Source: Polyangiaceae bacterium (GTDB lineage: Bacteria; Myxococcota_A; Polyangia; Polyangiales; Polyangiaceae). From it: 64,000 nt of DNA. The DNA is taken from assembly GCA_025937835.1 (NCBI GenBank), contig JAICQO010000020.1, forward strand, positions 1 to 64,000. Direction: 5' to 3'. Each line of letters starts with the position of its first letter. Positions within the stretch are counted from its first letter, which is position 1. Below, piece by piece: positions 42,527 to 51,990 of the stretch. Below the pieces are notes generated by a model. That model saw nothing but the letters and a program-made list of their open reading frames with translations. It did no database searches and was not told the DNA's origin. Made by a program: the position numbers and the translations under genes.

Positions 42527-45016
42527 ATGCCGACCCTCAGTTCCAACATCGTGAAGCGCGAGGTGGCGTCTCCCAAAGACGTCGAGCTGGCCCTCGCCCG
42601 CCAGTCTCTGCACGGCGGCGATCTGATCACGAACCTGCTCGAGGTCGCGAACCTGAACGAGGAGCGGCTGCTGCGTACGATCGCCGAGAGCCTCGGGCTC
42701 GAAGCCGCGCCTGCCGGCGAGCTGCCTCCGTCGGGCGACGGCCTGCTGCGTCTGGTTCCGTCGGACGTCGCGCGCCGTCACGGCTTCTTCCCACTGTCGG
42801 AAGAGGACGGCGCATTGGTCGTCGCGGTCAGCGAACCGCTCGGGAGTGACGCCGAGAGCGACCTCGAATTCTCCCTGGGCCTCAAGGTGGTCCAGAAGGC
42901 CGCAATACTCGTGAGGGTGAAGCAAGCGCTGGCTCGGGATTACGGCGTGCCGCTCGATCGCCGCTTCGCTCGCGTCGTGGCCCGGCTCGACGGCAAGCCC
43001 GATCCGAGCCCCAGCGTCCCGCCCGGGCCCGTCGCCCGCCGCGAGCCGACGCTGCCGCCCGAGGCGCTGCCCGAGCAGGCCGCGCGCCGGAGCTCGAGCG
43101 CTTCCCTGGATTTTCGGGCGCTCGCGGGCAAGGGTCCCCGCTACTCGGCCCCGCGCCGGCGGATCGGCCCGTACACCGTGGCGATGGCCGAGCACGACCT
43201 GTTCGAGGCCTCGCAGCGCGACCAGGTCGTGACCACGTTCTTCGATTTCGCGTCGCAGTACTTCGAGTACGCGGCGCTGTTCGTGGTCCAGGGGGACCTC
43301 GCCGAGGGTCGCGACGCCCACGGCTCGGGCGCTCCGCGCACGAAGGTGCAGGGCATCGGCGTGCCGCTCGATCTTCCGAGCTCGTTGTCCGCGTTGGTCT
43401 CGGGGCGCGAGCCCTTCCGGCTATCTCGCTTCGCGCCCTCCGGCATCGACGGCGCCATGGTGAAAGACCTCGAGCGCAAGCCGGGCCCGCTCGTGCTGCT
43501 GGTGCCGGTGCGCGTCCGCGATCGCGCCGTGCTCGTGCTCTACGGCGATCACGGCGACCAAGACGTGAGGCTCGAGGCCGTGGGCGACGTGATCTCGTTC
43601 TTGCCGCTGGTGAGCGCGGCGCTCGAGCGCGTGATCTTGAAGCGCAAGGGCATCGCTCCGCGGCCCTCGATACCGCCGCGCTCGATCCGGCCCGGGGAAC
43701 CGTCGCGGGTCTCCGTGCCTCCGACGCGGATGCTCCACTCCGAGCCGCCCCGCCCGCTCGACCATTCCCCGACTCCCCGCCCCGTCCTCTCGGTCGGGCC
43801 GGCCCTGCGCCACCCGACGCCCGCCCCGGTCTCGCTCGCCCCGCCGCTCGCCGACCCTGACGCTTCGCAGGTGATCGCCGCGGCAACCGGCGCCACGCCA
43901 CCCTGGTCGAGCGCTCCGGGTCCGGTCGATGTGCCGCCCCCGCCCCCGCCGCCGTTTCTCGACCCACAGGAAGAGGCGCCCGCGCGGGACAGCGGCGACT
44001 TCTCGGCGAACGAGCTCGGCACCAAGCCCGGCGTCGGCTCCGAGTCGAGCGATGCCGCGCCGGACAGCTCGCAGCGCCCGCCGCCGCCCCCGCCGCTGGA
44101 AGAAGCAGCGCCTTCGCCGGGCGCGCGCGACGCCAGAGAAGACCTCGCCGCGTACGCAGGCCCGAGCGCGACGGAGCTGCTCCAGTCGCTCGTGTCGGGC
44201 GATCCTCGCGCCGCCGATCGCCTGGTGAGCCTGGGCCTCAGCGCAGTGCCGGTGCTGATCGGCGCACTCCCAGGGCCTATCACCTCCGAGCTTCGCCGCG
44301 GCCCGGGCGACGGCCCTCCGCGCGCCTCCGACTGCGGCCCGCTGCTCAAGGTTTTGGTCCGGATCGGGCCCAAAGCCGCGAGCATGGTCGCCGTTCGCGC
44401 GAGCGACACCGATCCGGTGATCCGCGCCTGGGCGACGCGCCTGCTCGGCGAAATGCCGAGCGCGGACTCGGCCGAAGCCGTTGCCCTGCGCTTCCTCGAT
44501 CAAGACATCGAGGTGCGCCGCGCCGCGCTCGCAGCGGGTCGCATGCTGCACAGCCATCCGACCGCGTCCGAGTCGCTGTCCAATGCACTCTCCGACGTGC
44601 TCGGCGACCCCGGCAAGTCCGACGAGGTCCGGCACATGGCCATCGAGGCCATCGCCGACCTGCGCGAAGCGCGCGCCATTCCGGGGCTGATCCGCGCGCT
44701 CGAGTCGGGCTCGAACGAGATCCGCCGCTCGGCGCACTGGGCGCTCGTCGTGCTCACTCGACAAGACTTCAAGGACGACCCCGCGTTCTGGGAAGCGTGG
44801 TGGCTCGAGAACTCCACGCGCCATCGGATCGAGTGGCTGATCGACGCGCTGATGCATCCCGAGCAAGAGATCCGACGCGCCGCCGGCGACGAGCTCAAGA
44901 GCTCGACCAAGGAGTACTTCGGCTACTACGACGATCTCTCGCCGCGCGAGCGCGAGCGCGCCCAGGGCCGTTACCGCGACTGGTGGACCAGCAAAGGAAA
45001 GTTGCGCTTCCACTGA
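42527..45016 (+). CDS. MshEN (GspE N-terminal)-like domain protein with Pro-rich linker and C-terminal HEAT-like repeats
   Basis: N-term LARQSLHGGDLITNLLEVANLNEERLLRTIAESLGLEA...VPSDVARRHGFFPLSEEDGALVVAVSEP; C-term VRHMAIEAIADLREARAIPGLIRALESGSNEIRRSAHWAL; no ATPase P-loop seen. Confidence 0.8.
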   Translation: MPTLSSNIVKREVASPKDVELALARQSLHGGDLITNLLEVANLNEERLLRTIAESLGLEAAPAGELPPSGDGLLRLVPSDVARRHGFFPLSEEDGALVVAVSEPLGSDAESDLEFSLGLKVVQKAAILVRVKQALARDYGVPLDRRFARVVARLDGKPDPSPSVPPGPVARREPTLPPEALPEQAARRSSSASLDFRALAGKGPRYSAPRRRIGPYTVAMAEHDLFEASQRDQVVTTFFDFASQYFEYAALFVVQGDLAEGRDAHGSGAPRTKVQGIGVPLDLPSSLSALVSGREPFRLSRFAPSGIDGAMVKDLERKPGPLVLLVPVRVRDRAVLVLYGDHGDQDVRLEAVGDVISFLPLVSAALERVILKRKGIAPRPSIPPRSIRPGEPSRVSVPPTRMLHSEPPRPLDHSPTPRPVLSVGPALRHPTPAPVSLAPPLADPDASQVIAAATGATPPWSSAPGPVDVPPPPPPPFLDPQEEAPARDSGDFSANELGTKPGVGSESSDAAPDSSQRPPPPPPLEEAAPSPGARDAREDLAAYAGPSATELLQSLVSGDPRAADRLVSLGLSAVPVLIGALPGPITSELRRGPGDGPPRASDCGPLLKVLVRIGPKAASMVAVRASDTDPVIRAWATRLLGEMPSADSAEAVALRFLDQDIEVRRAALAAGRMLHSHPTASESLSNALSDVLGDPGKSDEVRHMAIEAIADLREARAIPGLIRALESGSNEIRRSAHWALVVLTRQDFKDDPAFWEAWWLENSTRHRIEWLIDALMHPEQEIRRAAGDELKSSTKEYFGYYDDLSPRERERAQGRYRDWWTSKGKLRFH

Positions 45017-45130
45017 CGGCGTGGGGAGCCGTGCCACGGGAAAAGTTCGTGTGATTTCGCGGGTCGGGATCCTGAACGAGTGTCCGTCTCGACAGCCTCG
45101 GCAGGAGCGTGCGAAAAGCCGGGCTCCGTG

Positions 45131-45331
45131 ATGAACCAGCCCTCGCAGCTCGACCCGGCTCTGCGCGCCGCGAACCTGGCCCTCGCCGGACGTAAACACC
45201 GCGAGGTCGTGCGCCGAGCCGCCATCGAGCTCGGCAGCGTCGACTCGCGCCACGGGCCCTGGGAAGCCATCGCCGTGTTCTCGGTGGCGATGTTCTCCCT
45301 GCTGTTGGTGATCGGGCTGTGGTTCTGGTGA
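45131..45331 (+). CDS. Small C-terminally membrane-anchored protein
   Basis: MNQPSQLDPALRAANLALAGRKHREVVRRAAIELGSVDSRHGPWEAIAVFSVAMFSLLLVIGLWFW. Confidence 0.5.
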   Translation: MNQPSQLDPALRAANLALAGRKHREVVRRAAIELGSVDSRHGPWEAIAVFSVAMFSLLLVIGLWFW

Positions 45332-45358
45332 GGGGCCGCCTCCGCTCGGGCGCGCGGC

Positions 45359-45862
45359 TTACTCGCCCGCGTTCGCCATGCCCGATTTCTTCGCGCCCGT
45401 GAGATCCACGTCCCACTCCAGGGTGTGCTCGGGGCCGGTGTACGTGCGGACAATCACCGCCTCCATCGCGCGCAGCACGCATTTCCCGACCGTCGTGTCC
45501 GCGTAGGGTTCGCCGAGCCGCGCTTCCTTGACGCGGCCGTCGTTCGCGAACACGAGCGTGACGCGCGCTTTACCCTTGGGTGCCTTCTCGGTCACCGACT
45601 CGGGGCACGTCTCTGCGGAGCGGGATGCGCGCTTCAGCTCGAGCTCGGCAAACGGCTGATCCCACTGGCGCTTCTTCTCGTCTTCGGTGACCTCCGGCGC
45701 GGCGTAGTCGCTCGGATCTCTGCCGAGCTTCTCTTGCTCGGCCGCCAGCGCTTCCTGCTCTGCGACGATCTCGTCCGGCGACTTCGCGCCCTGACCTTCG
45801 CCGTACGAGGGGCCACAACCGATCAACGCCGTACCAATCAGTGCCAGAACGAGCCTGCTCAT
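45359..45862 (-). CDS. Lipoprotein with AgmX/PglI C-terminal-like domain
   Basis: MSRLVLALIGTALIGCGPS lipobox; RVTLVFANDGRVKEARLGEPYADTTVGKCVLRAMEAV. Confidence 0.7.
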   Translation of the reverse strand: MSRLVLALIGTALIGCGPSYGEGQGAKSPDEIVAEQEALAAEQEKLGRDPSDYAAPEVTEDEKKRQWDQPFAELELKRASRSAETCPESVTEKAPKGKARVTLVFANDGRVKEARLGEPYADTTVGKCVLRAMEAVIVRTYTGPEHTLEWDVDLTGAKKSGMANAGE

Positions 45863-45916
45863 GGGGCGCGATGTTATGCCGAGATTTCCGGGCTCGGCAA
45901 CGGCAATCAAGGGCGC

Positions 45917-47281
45917 TTACAAATCCGTGATTTCGTAGTCCTTGATCTTGTAGAGCAGCGCGCGATGGCTGATTTCCAGCACTTCCGCGGCGCGCGTGCG
46001 GTTGCCCTTGGTCTTCTGCAGGGCCCGGCGGATGAGGATCTCTTCGATGACGCGCATCGTCTTCTTCACGCTCAGCTCACCACTCGCCAGGTGTAGCTGC
46101 ACGGCGTCGCGCGCCTCGCGGATCCGCTCCGGCAGGTCGGCGGCGACGATCTGCTCGCCCTCCGAAAGGACCATCGCGCGCTCGATGGTATTCTCGAGCT
46201 CCCGAACGTTTCCAGGCCAGGCGTACTCGTAGAGCAGGCGCCGCGCCTCGGTGTCGATACCGCGGATGCCTGTCCCGAGCCGCGTATTGTTCTTCGCCAC
46301 GAAGTGTTCGATGAGCAGCGGCACGTCGTCGCGTCGCTCGCGGAGCGGCGGCACGTGGATGTGCAGCACGTTGAGCCGATAGAACAAATCTTCGCGAAAG
46401 CGGCCGGCCTTGGTCTCCGCCGCCACGTCGCGGTGAGTCGCAGCCACGATCCGCACGTCTACCTGCACGTCCCGAGCTTCGCCGAGGCGCCGGATCTTCT
46501 CGTCTTCGAGCACGCGTAGCAGCTTCACCTGCAGACCGAGCGGCAGCTCGCCGATCTCGTCCAGGAACAGCGTACCCGTGTGCGCCTCCTCGAACAGCCC
46601 GCGCCGATCCTGAACGGCATCGGTGAATGCGCCTTTTTTGTGCCCGAACAGCTCGCTCTCGAGCAGGTTCTCCGGAATCGCCCCGCAGTTGACGGCGACG
46701 AACGGTCCGCCGCGCCGGCTCGAGCGGCGGTGCACCGCACGCGCCACGAGCTCCTTGCCCGTTCCGCTCTCACCGGTCACCAGCACGGTCGTCTTGTAGT
46801 CGGCGATCTTGGCGATGGTGCGGAAGATCTCCTGCATGCTCCCGCTCTTGGCGAGGATGTCCTCGAAGCGGTGTTCCTTGCGGATCTCGTCTCGCAGCGC
46901 GCGGTTCTCGCGGCGCAAGGTCTCGCGCTCCTCGGCCTTGCGCAGGGTCAGCACCACTTCGTCCGGCTTGAACGGCTTCTGGACGTAGTCGTAGGCGCCG
47001 GCCTTCATGGCCTCGATCGCCATGTCCATGTTCCCGTAAGCGCTCATCACGATCACGGTGGCGTCGTTGCCCTTGGCGCGCAGCGTCTCGAGTAGATCGA
47101 GCCCGCCCATCTTCGGCATGCGCACGTCCGTGAGCACCACGTCGGGCCCGAACGAATCCACGAGCGCGAGCCCCTCCTCGCCGCTGGCAGCGGTTTCGAC
47201 CTCGTAACCGTGCCTTCGCAACAAGGTGCGGAGCACCAACCTCAAATTTTCTTCGTCGTCGACGACAAGGACCCGGCGCAC
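45917..47281 (-). CDS. NtrC-family sigma-54-dependent response regulator
   Basis: REC domain ([13 protein letters not shown]...[13 protein letters not shown]), [30 protein letters not shown] (GAFTGA-like), C-terminal Fis HTH ([26 protein letters not shown]). Confidence 0.96.
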   Translation of the reverse strand: MRRVLVVDDEENLRLVLRTLLRRHGYEVETAASGEEGLALVDSFGPDVVLTDVRMPKMGGLDLLETLRAKGNDATVIVMSAYGNMDMAIEAMKAGAYDYVQKPFKPDEVVLTLRKAEERETLRRENRALRDEIRKEHRFEDILAKSGSMQEIFRTIAKIADYKTTVLVTGESGTGKELVARAVHRRSSRRGGPFVAVNCGAIPENLLESELFGHKKGAFTDAVQDRRGLFEEAHTGTLFLDEIGELPLGLQVKLLRVLEDEKIRRLGEARDVQVDVRIVAATHRDVAAETKAGRFREDLFYRLNVLHIHVPPLRERRDDVPLLIEHFVAKNNTRLGTGIRGIDTEARRLLYEYAWPGNVRELENTIERAMVLSEGEQIVAADLPERIREARDAVQLHLASGELSVKKTMRVIEEILIRRALQKTKGNRTRAAEVLEISHRALLYKIKDYEITDL

Positions 47282-47380
47282 TGTGCAAAAAATGCTAACT
47301 TCGGCGCTTCCGGTCCGCAACCAAGTTCAGATCTGCCGCGAATCGCTCATTGCGGCGCGGTTTCTGATACAGGGCAGGCC

Positions 47381-48601
47381 ATGTGGTGCGGCATCGACCA
47401 GCTCTACGGTGGCTCTCTGGCAGCTCTTCGCCGACGCCTGCGCGGCGCCCGCTTGGGGGTGTTGACCCATGCGGCCGCCCTCGATCGGCGCGGCCAGCAC
47501 TGCCTTTCGGTGCTCGACGAGCTGGGCGTCGCTCCGCGTTTGGTCTTCGCGCCGGAGCACGGGCTGCACGGCGCCGCGCAGGCGGAAGAGCCGGTGGCTG
47601 GCGCTCCCGCGCCCGAAGGTGGAGCACGCCCGCCGATCGTGAGCCTTTACGGCAGCACCAAGGCCGACCTCACCCCCACCGCGGAGGACCTGGCGGAGCT
47701 CGACCTGCTCGTGATCGACCTCGCCGACGTCGGCAGCCGTTACTACACGTACGTGTGGACGGCGCTGATCGCAGCGCGCGCCGCCCGCGAGCGCGGCATT
47801 CACGTGGTGGTGCTCGATCGCCCGAACCCGCTCTCCGGCGATCCGACGACGATCGAGGGCGCGCCGCAAGCCGAAGGCTACACCTCGTTCGTCGGCCTCG
47901 AGCCGCTGCCGATCCGGCACGCGCTCACGCTCGGTGAGATCCTCGCGCTGTTCTTCGAACGCGACGGCTCCCCGCTCGGCCCGGAGGGAGCGCTGTCCGT
48001 CGTCGGCACACTCGGTTGGGAACGCCACCGCACCGCCGAAGCCTGGGGTCGCCCGTTCGTGATGCCCTCGCCCAACATGCCGACGCTCGAGACCGCTCTC
48101 GTCTACCCGGGCGGTTGCCTGATCGAAGGCACGAACCTCTCGGAGGGGCGCGGCACCACGGCCCCCTTTCAGATCGTGGGAGCGCCTTTCCTCGACGCCG
48201 AGCGTTTGGCGCAGGAGCTCACCCAGGTGGGCGTGCTGGGCGCGTGGGTCCGTCCCATCCATTTCAAGCCGAGCTTCGACAAGCACGCCGGCGTCACCTG
48301 CCACGGCGTGATGCTCCACGTCACGAACCCGAGGTTGTTCCGTCCCGTCGCGACCTACCTGACCTTGATCTCGCTCGCACGCCGGATGGCGCCCGAGGCC
48401 TTCGCCTTCCGCGACACGCCGTACGAGTTCGAGACCGATCGACCCGCCTTCGATTTGCTGACCGGCTCCGATCGCGCGCGCCGCCTCATCCTCGAGGGGG
48501 CGCCTGCCGAGGACGTGGTGGCGGAGGTGGCGCCGATCGATCCGAAGCTCCGGGAGAGCGTGGCTGAGGCGGAAGCTCGGCTCGGGCGCGCGCTTTCGTA
48601 G
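47381..48601 (+). CDS. DUF1343 / NamZ-type exo-beta-N-acetylmuramidase family protein
   Basis: GVLTHAAALDRRGQ...VFAPEHGLHGAAQAEE...DLADVGSRYYTYVWT...LDRPNPLSG...MPSPNMPTLETALVYPGGCLIEGTNLSEGRGTTAPFQIVGAPF. Confidence 0.92.
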   Translation: MWCGIDQLYGGSLAALRRRLRGARLGVLTHAAALDRRGQHCLSVLDELGVAPRLVFAPEHGLHGAAQAEEPVAGAPAPEGGARPPIVSLYGSTKADLTPTAEDLAELDLLVIDLADVGSRYYTYVWTALIAARAARERGIHVVVLDRPNPLSGDPTTIEGAPQAEGYTSFVGLEPLPIRHALTLGEILALFFERDGSPLGPEGALSVVGTLGWERHRTAEAWGRPFVMPSPNMPTLETALVYPGGCLIEGTNLSEGRGTTAPFQIVGAPFLDAERLAQELTQVGVLGAWVRPIHFKPSFDKHAGVTCHGVMLHVTNPRLFRPVATYLTLISLARRMAPEAFAFRDTPYEFETDRPAFDLLTGSDRARRLILEGAPAEDVVAEVAPIDPKLRESVAEAEARLGRALS

Positions 48602-50039
48602 CCCTGGCTCCTACCGCCGTCGCGACCCGGTTGCGTCCCTGCTGCTTGGCCGCGTAAAGCGCGCCGTCAGCCGCTTCGACCAGCTCAGCGGCCGACATTC
48701 CGCGCGAGTAGGCGGCCACGCCGAAGCTCGCGCTGACGCGCACGGGAGTCTCGATCGCCTCGACCGCGCGCCGCAAGCGTTCGGCGAGCGACGCTCCGGT
48801 CGCTTCGTCCACGTCCACCAGGAGCACGGCGAACTCCTCGCCGCCGTAGCGGGCAACCTGATCGACGCGACGCACCTCCCTCGCCAGCGCGGCGGCCAGG
48901 TGGACGAGCACCCGGTCGCCGATCGGGTGGCCGAGCGTGTCGTTGATGCGCTTGAAGTGATCCGCGTCGACCATGCACAGCACGAACGCCCGGCCGCGCT
49001 CCCCTTCGGCGACCAGCTGATTCAACCGCTCCCGAAACGCGCGCTGGTTGGCGATCCCGGTGAGCTCGTCGGTGGTGGCGAGCTCGGCGAGGCGCGCCTC
49101 GATCCGCTTCAACTCGGTGATGTCCGCGGCGATCCCCAGGATTTCTTTGGGGCGTTTGTCGCGATACCGCGAGAAGACGTTCTCCCGGGCGCGCAGCCAG
49201 CGGTACTCGCCATCGACTCCCCGCACCCGGTAGGTAAGCTCGGTGTAACCGTCGTCGCTCATCGTGTCGAACTCGGAGAAATGTCCGAGAACAGCCGGCA
49301 AATCCTGGGGATGGATGATGGTCGCAGGCAAACCGTCGCCGAGCACCTCGATCTCTTCCTGCGTGTAGCCGAGCAGCGCGGCAGCGTTCCGGTTCGCGTA
49401 CACGTTCTTGCGCGACGCGAGCTCGAGCACGTAAATCACCTCCGGCGAGGTGTGCGCAATCCGCTCGAACAGGTGTCGATTTCGTTCTGCTTCCTGGAGC
49501 GCGGCATCGACCGCGTACGCCTGCTTCTCCAGGATCTGCTGGTTGCGGCGTAGCTCGAGCTCGTCCATCACGATCCCCGCAAGGCTCTCCAGCACCCCAA
49601 GCTGTTCCGCGCTCACGGCTCGCGGCGCCTGGTCGAGCACGCACAAGCACCCCAATTTGTGGCCGTCCGGCGTACGAAGCGGAACGCCGGCGTAAAAGCG
49701 CACGTGCGGCTCTCCCGAGACCTCCGGGTTCTCCGAAAATCGCGGATCTTCCCGGGCATCGTTCACGACCAGCGGCGCATCTCCGAGGCTCGCCCGAGCG
49801 CAGAACCCGCCGTCTCGGCTGGTCGACGAGGCGCCGCCGCCGCTCGCGGCCTTGCACCACTGCCGGTCTCGGTCGACGAACGTGAGCCGTGCCATCGGCG
49901 CGTGGAGGAGCCGGGCAGCGAGCCCCACGATGCGATCGAAGGCTGCCTCGGACGGCGTGTCCAGGATCTCGTAGCTACGGAGGGCGCGGAGCCGGGAAGC
50001 TTCGTCCGGCGAGACGGGGGCAGTCACGCCCCCATTCAA
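48486..50039 (-). CDS. Diguanylate cyclase (GAF-PAS-GGDEF)
   Basis: GAF (LRSYEILDTPSEAAFDRIVGLAARLL), PAS, TTDELTGIANQRAF, VARYGGEEFAVLLVDVD. Confidence 0.93.
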   Translation of the reverse strand: MNGGVTAPVSPDEASRLRALRSYEILDTPSEAAFDRIVGLAARLLHAPMARLTFVDRDRQWCKAASGGGASSTSRDGGFCARASLGDAPLVVNDAREDPRFSENPEVSGEPHVRFYAGVPLRTPDGHKLGCLCVLDQAPRAVSAEQLGVLESLAGIVMDELELRRNQQILEKQAYAVDAALQEAERNRHLFERIAHTSPEVIYVLELASRKNVYANRNAAALLGYTQEEIEVLGDGLPATIIHPQDLPAVLGHFSEFDTMSDDGYTELTYRVRGVDGEYRWLRARENVFSRYRDKRPKEILGIAADITELKRIEARLAELATTDELTGIANQRAFRERLNQLVAEGERGRAFVLCMVDADHFKRINDTLGHPIGDRVLVHLAAALAREVRRVDQVARYGGEEFAVLLVDVDEATGASLAERLRRAVEAIETPVRVSASFGVAAYSRGMSAAELVEAADGALYAAKQQGRNRVATAVGARATKARARAELPPQPRSPGASDRSAPPPPPRPRQAPPRG

Positions 50040-50357
50040 TCACGCCTCGGACCATTTGAGCAGCACCACCCCCAGGAGTAAAAAGCCGACCGGGATCAGC
50101 CGCCGCACCGTCACCGGCTCGTCGAATGCGACCACTCCGACCGCGAACGCCCCGAGCGCGCCGATCCCCGTCCAGATCGGGTACGCCGTGCCGAGTGGAA
50201 TGCTCTTCAGGGACAGGGAAAGCAGGATGAAGCTCGCCGCGAGCGTCGCGAGCGTGACCAGCGTCGGACCAGGCTTCGTGAAGCCTTGCGATTGCTTCAT
50301 CGAAAAAGCCCAGACCACCTCGAGGGCGCCCGCGAGAACCAACCAGAACCAAGCCAT
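50040..50357 (-). CDS. gdx: SMR family transporter, Gdx/SugE-type guanidinium exporter
   Basis: MAWFWLVLAGALEVVWAFSMKQSQGFTKPGP...LSLKSIPLGTAYPIWTGIGALGAF; GGAG 7 nt upstream of ATG; associated riboswitch. Confidence 0.9.
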   Translation of the reverse strand: MAWFWLVLAGALEVVWAFSMKQSQGFTKPGPTLVTLATLAASFILLSLSLKSIPLGTAYPIWTGIGALGAFAVGVVAFDEPVTVRRLIPVGFLLLGVVLLKWSEA

Positions 50358-50375
50358 GACCACTCTCCAAACGGA

Positions 50376-50430
50376 AGGTCAGGTCGTCCTGACAGAAATT
50401 GCCCGGGATGGGGAGGTCGTCCTCGGGACC
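50376..50430 (-). promoter_or_regulatory. Guanidine-II (mini-ykkC) riboswitch
   Basis: On the - strand: GAGG-ACGA-CCTC (50413-50424) and GTCAGG-ACGA-CCTGAC (50378-50393), two hairpins with ACGR loops, followed by a GGAG SD (50365-50368) and the SMR exporter start at 50357. Confidence 0.9.
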
Positions 50431-50577
50431 CAAGTTAGCAAAAGGCGAACGGTAAGCCAGCCCGCGCAGGGTCTGCGCGGAGCGCGTTCCCGGCGCAACG
50501 GCGACGCGAAAGCGCGCGACGCCGGCAGCGAAACCCGGGCGGTGCTGCCGGCACGATGGTTGCTGTTCGGGCGAAGG

Positions 50578-51474
50578 ATGCTGCGCCCCCCGGTAGCGCT
50601 CGCGCTCTCTCTGGTTTGCATCCCGGCTCTCGGGGCGCCGCGCGCGGCCGAGGAGCGAGCCCAGCCGGCGCTGTCACTTGCGGTCGTCGGCGGGACCTAC
50701 GCAGCGGCGGCGACGTACACCTACTTCTCCTGGTACGGGCGCTCCGAGAACTCGGACACACTCACTTTTCGCGACGAGGGGTTCTTCGGCTACGACACGT
50801 ACGCAGGCGGCGCCGACAGGCTCGGTCATGCATGGTGCAACTACGTGCTGACGCGCGGCATCGGCGGCGTCCTCGGCTGGGGAGGTCATTCGAAGGCCGT
50901 CTCGCTCGCGACTTCGACCAGCCTGGCCTTCGGCTTCTTCCTCTTTGATCGAGCTGAAAGACGGGTACGAGCCGCAGTATGGCTTCTCCTTGGTGATTTG
51001 CTGTTCAACGCCGGCGGCAACGCGTTCGCCGTGGGAGCGGAGCTGCTTCCGGAGCTCGATGATTTCATGGCCTTCCGCCTGAGTTACTGGCCAAGCAAGT
51101 CATTCGTGCGGCAACTGAACGCGGGTGGCGCCTTGAACGTCGCCGAGGACTACAGCGGCCAGGCCTTCCTGGTTTCGTATCACCTGTCTTCGATCCAAGC
51201 GCTGCGGGAGGGGTTGGCTTGGCCGCAGTTCGCGGACCTGACGGTGGGCTATCGAGCGCTCCACTACGAGCCCTCGAGCGCGAGCCGAGCGCGCACCCAG
51301 GAGTTGTTCCGCGGACTGTCGCTGAATCTGCAGCAGGTGATCGATCGCATTCACGGCGGCGCGCCCGCGCGAGCGCCGGCCGGCGTTCGAGCCGCGCGCT
51401 TTGCGACCCAGGTGCTCGCGCCGCCGTTCACGACGCTGGAGCTCGCGTCCGCGTCGCGCAGGCGCTCCGACTAG
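50578..51474 (+). CDS. DUF2279 family protein
   Basis: FFGYDTYAGGADRLGHAWCNYVLTRGIGGVLGWGGHSK; signal peptide MLRPPVALALSLVCIPALG. Confidence 0.7.
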   Translation: MLRPPVALALSLVCIPALGAPRAAEERAQPALSLAVVGGTYAAAATYTYFSWYGRSENSDTLTFRDEGFFGYDTYAGGADRLGHAWCNYVLTRGIGGVLGWGGHSKAVSLATSTSLAFGFFLFDRAERRVRAAVWLLLGDLLFNAGGNAFAVGAELLPELDDFMAFRLSYWPSKSFVRQLNAGGALNVAEDYSGQAFLVSYHLSSIQALREGLAWPQFADLTVGYRALHYEPSSASRARTQELFRGLSLNLQQVIDRIHGGAPARAPAGVRAARFATQVLAPPFTTLELASASRRRSD

Positions 51475-51483
51475 CGCGTTGGG

Positions 51484-51990
51484 TCACCACGGCGAGCCGC
51501 GGACCAGCATCACTCCTGCCGCGACCAGCACCAGCGCGAGGATTGCGTTCACGCGACCGAGCAAGGCGGCATGGCGCCGCGAGGCTGCGGCCTCCCGAGA
51601 GCGCGGATGCCGGGCGATCAGGGCGGTCGCTCGAGGCCCGAGCACGAAATCATGGATCGCGCTCACGCCCAGGACGAGCGAGAACGCGACGAGCTTCGTG
51701 AGCAAGATCCTCCCGAAGGGTGTTGCCCAGAAGACGGCGCTCGAGAGCGACGCCAGCGTGACGCCGCGCATCGAGAGATTGAAACTGCCGGTGACGAGCA
51801 GGAGCGCGAAGCACACCCAACCTACGCTGCGAAACCTCCTTCCCGTCTCGCTCAATAGCGTTCCCGCAGGCGCCCCGGGCGTCCGGCGCAGCCACGGCAC
51901 GAGCACCAGCACGAGAAATGCCATCCCGCCGAGCCAGATCGACGCTGCCAGGATGTGGATCCAGACCGATACCAGGTACAGCGTCTGCAT
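51484..51990 (-). CDS. CopD-like membrane protein
   Basis: LYLVSVWIHILAASIWLGGMAFLVLVLVPWL...LLVTGSFNLSMRG...ILLTKLVAFSLVLGVSAIHDFVLGP. Confidence 0.8.
   Translation of the reverse strand: MQTLYLVSVWIHILAASIWLGGMAFLVLVLVPWLRRTPGAPAGTLLSETGRRFRSVGWVCFALLLVTGSFNLSMRGVTLASLSSAVFWATPFGRILLTKLVAFSLVLGVSAIHDFVLGPRATALIARHPRSREAAASRRHAALLGRVNAILALVLVAAGVMLVRGSPW

Noticed and set aside
40732-42630. 632-aa - strand ORF over mgtE
   Set aside because: Low-complexity His/Arg/Asp-rich shadow; MgtE on + is unambiguous.
43421-45253. 610-aa - strand ORF
   Set aside because: Shadow of the MshEN/HEAT gene; no recognisable motifs.
50056-50577. N-terminal part of ORF 50056..51474
   Set aside because: Overlaps the SMR gene and riboswitch on the other strand; signal peptide begins at 50578.
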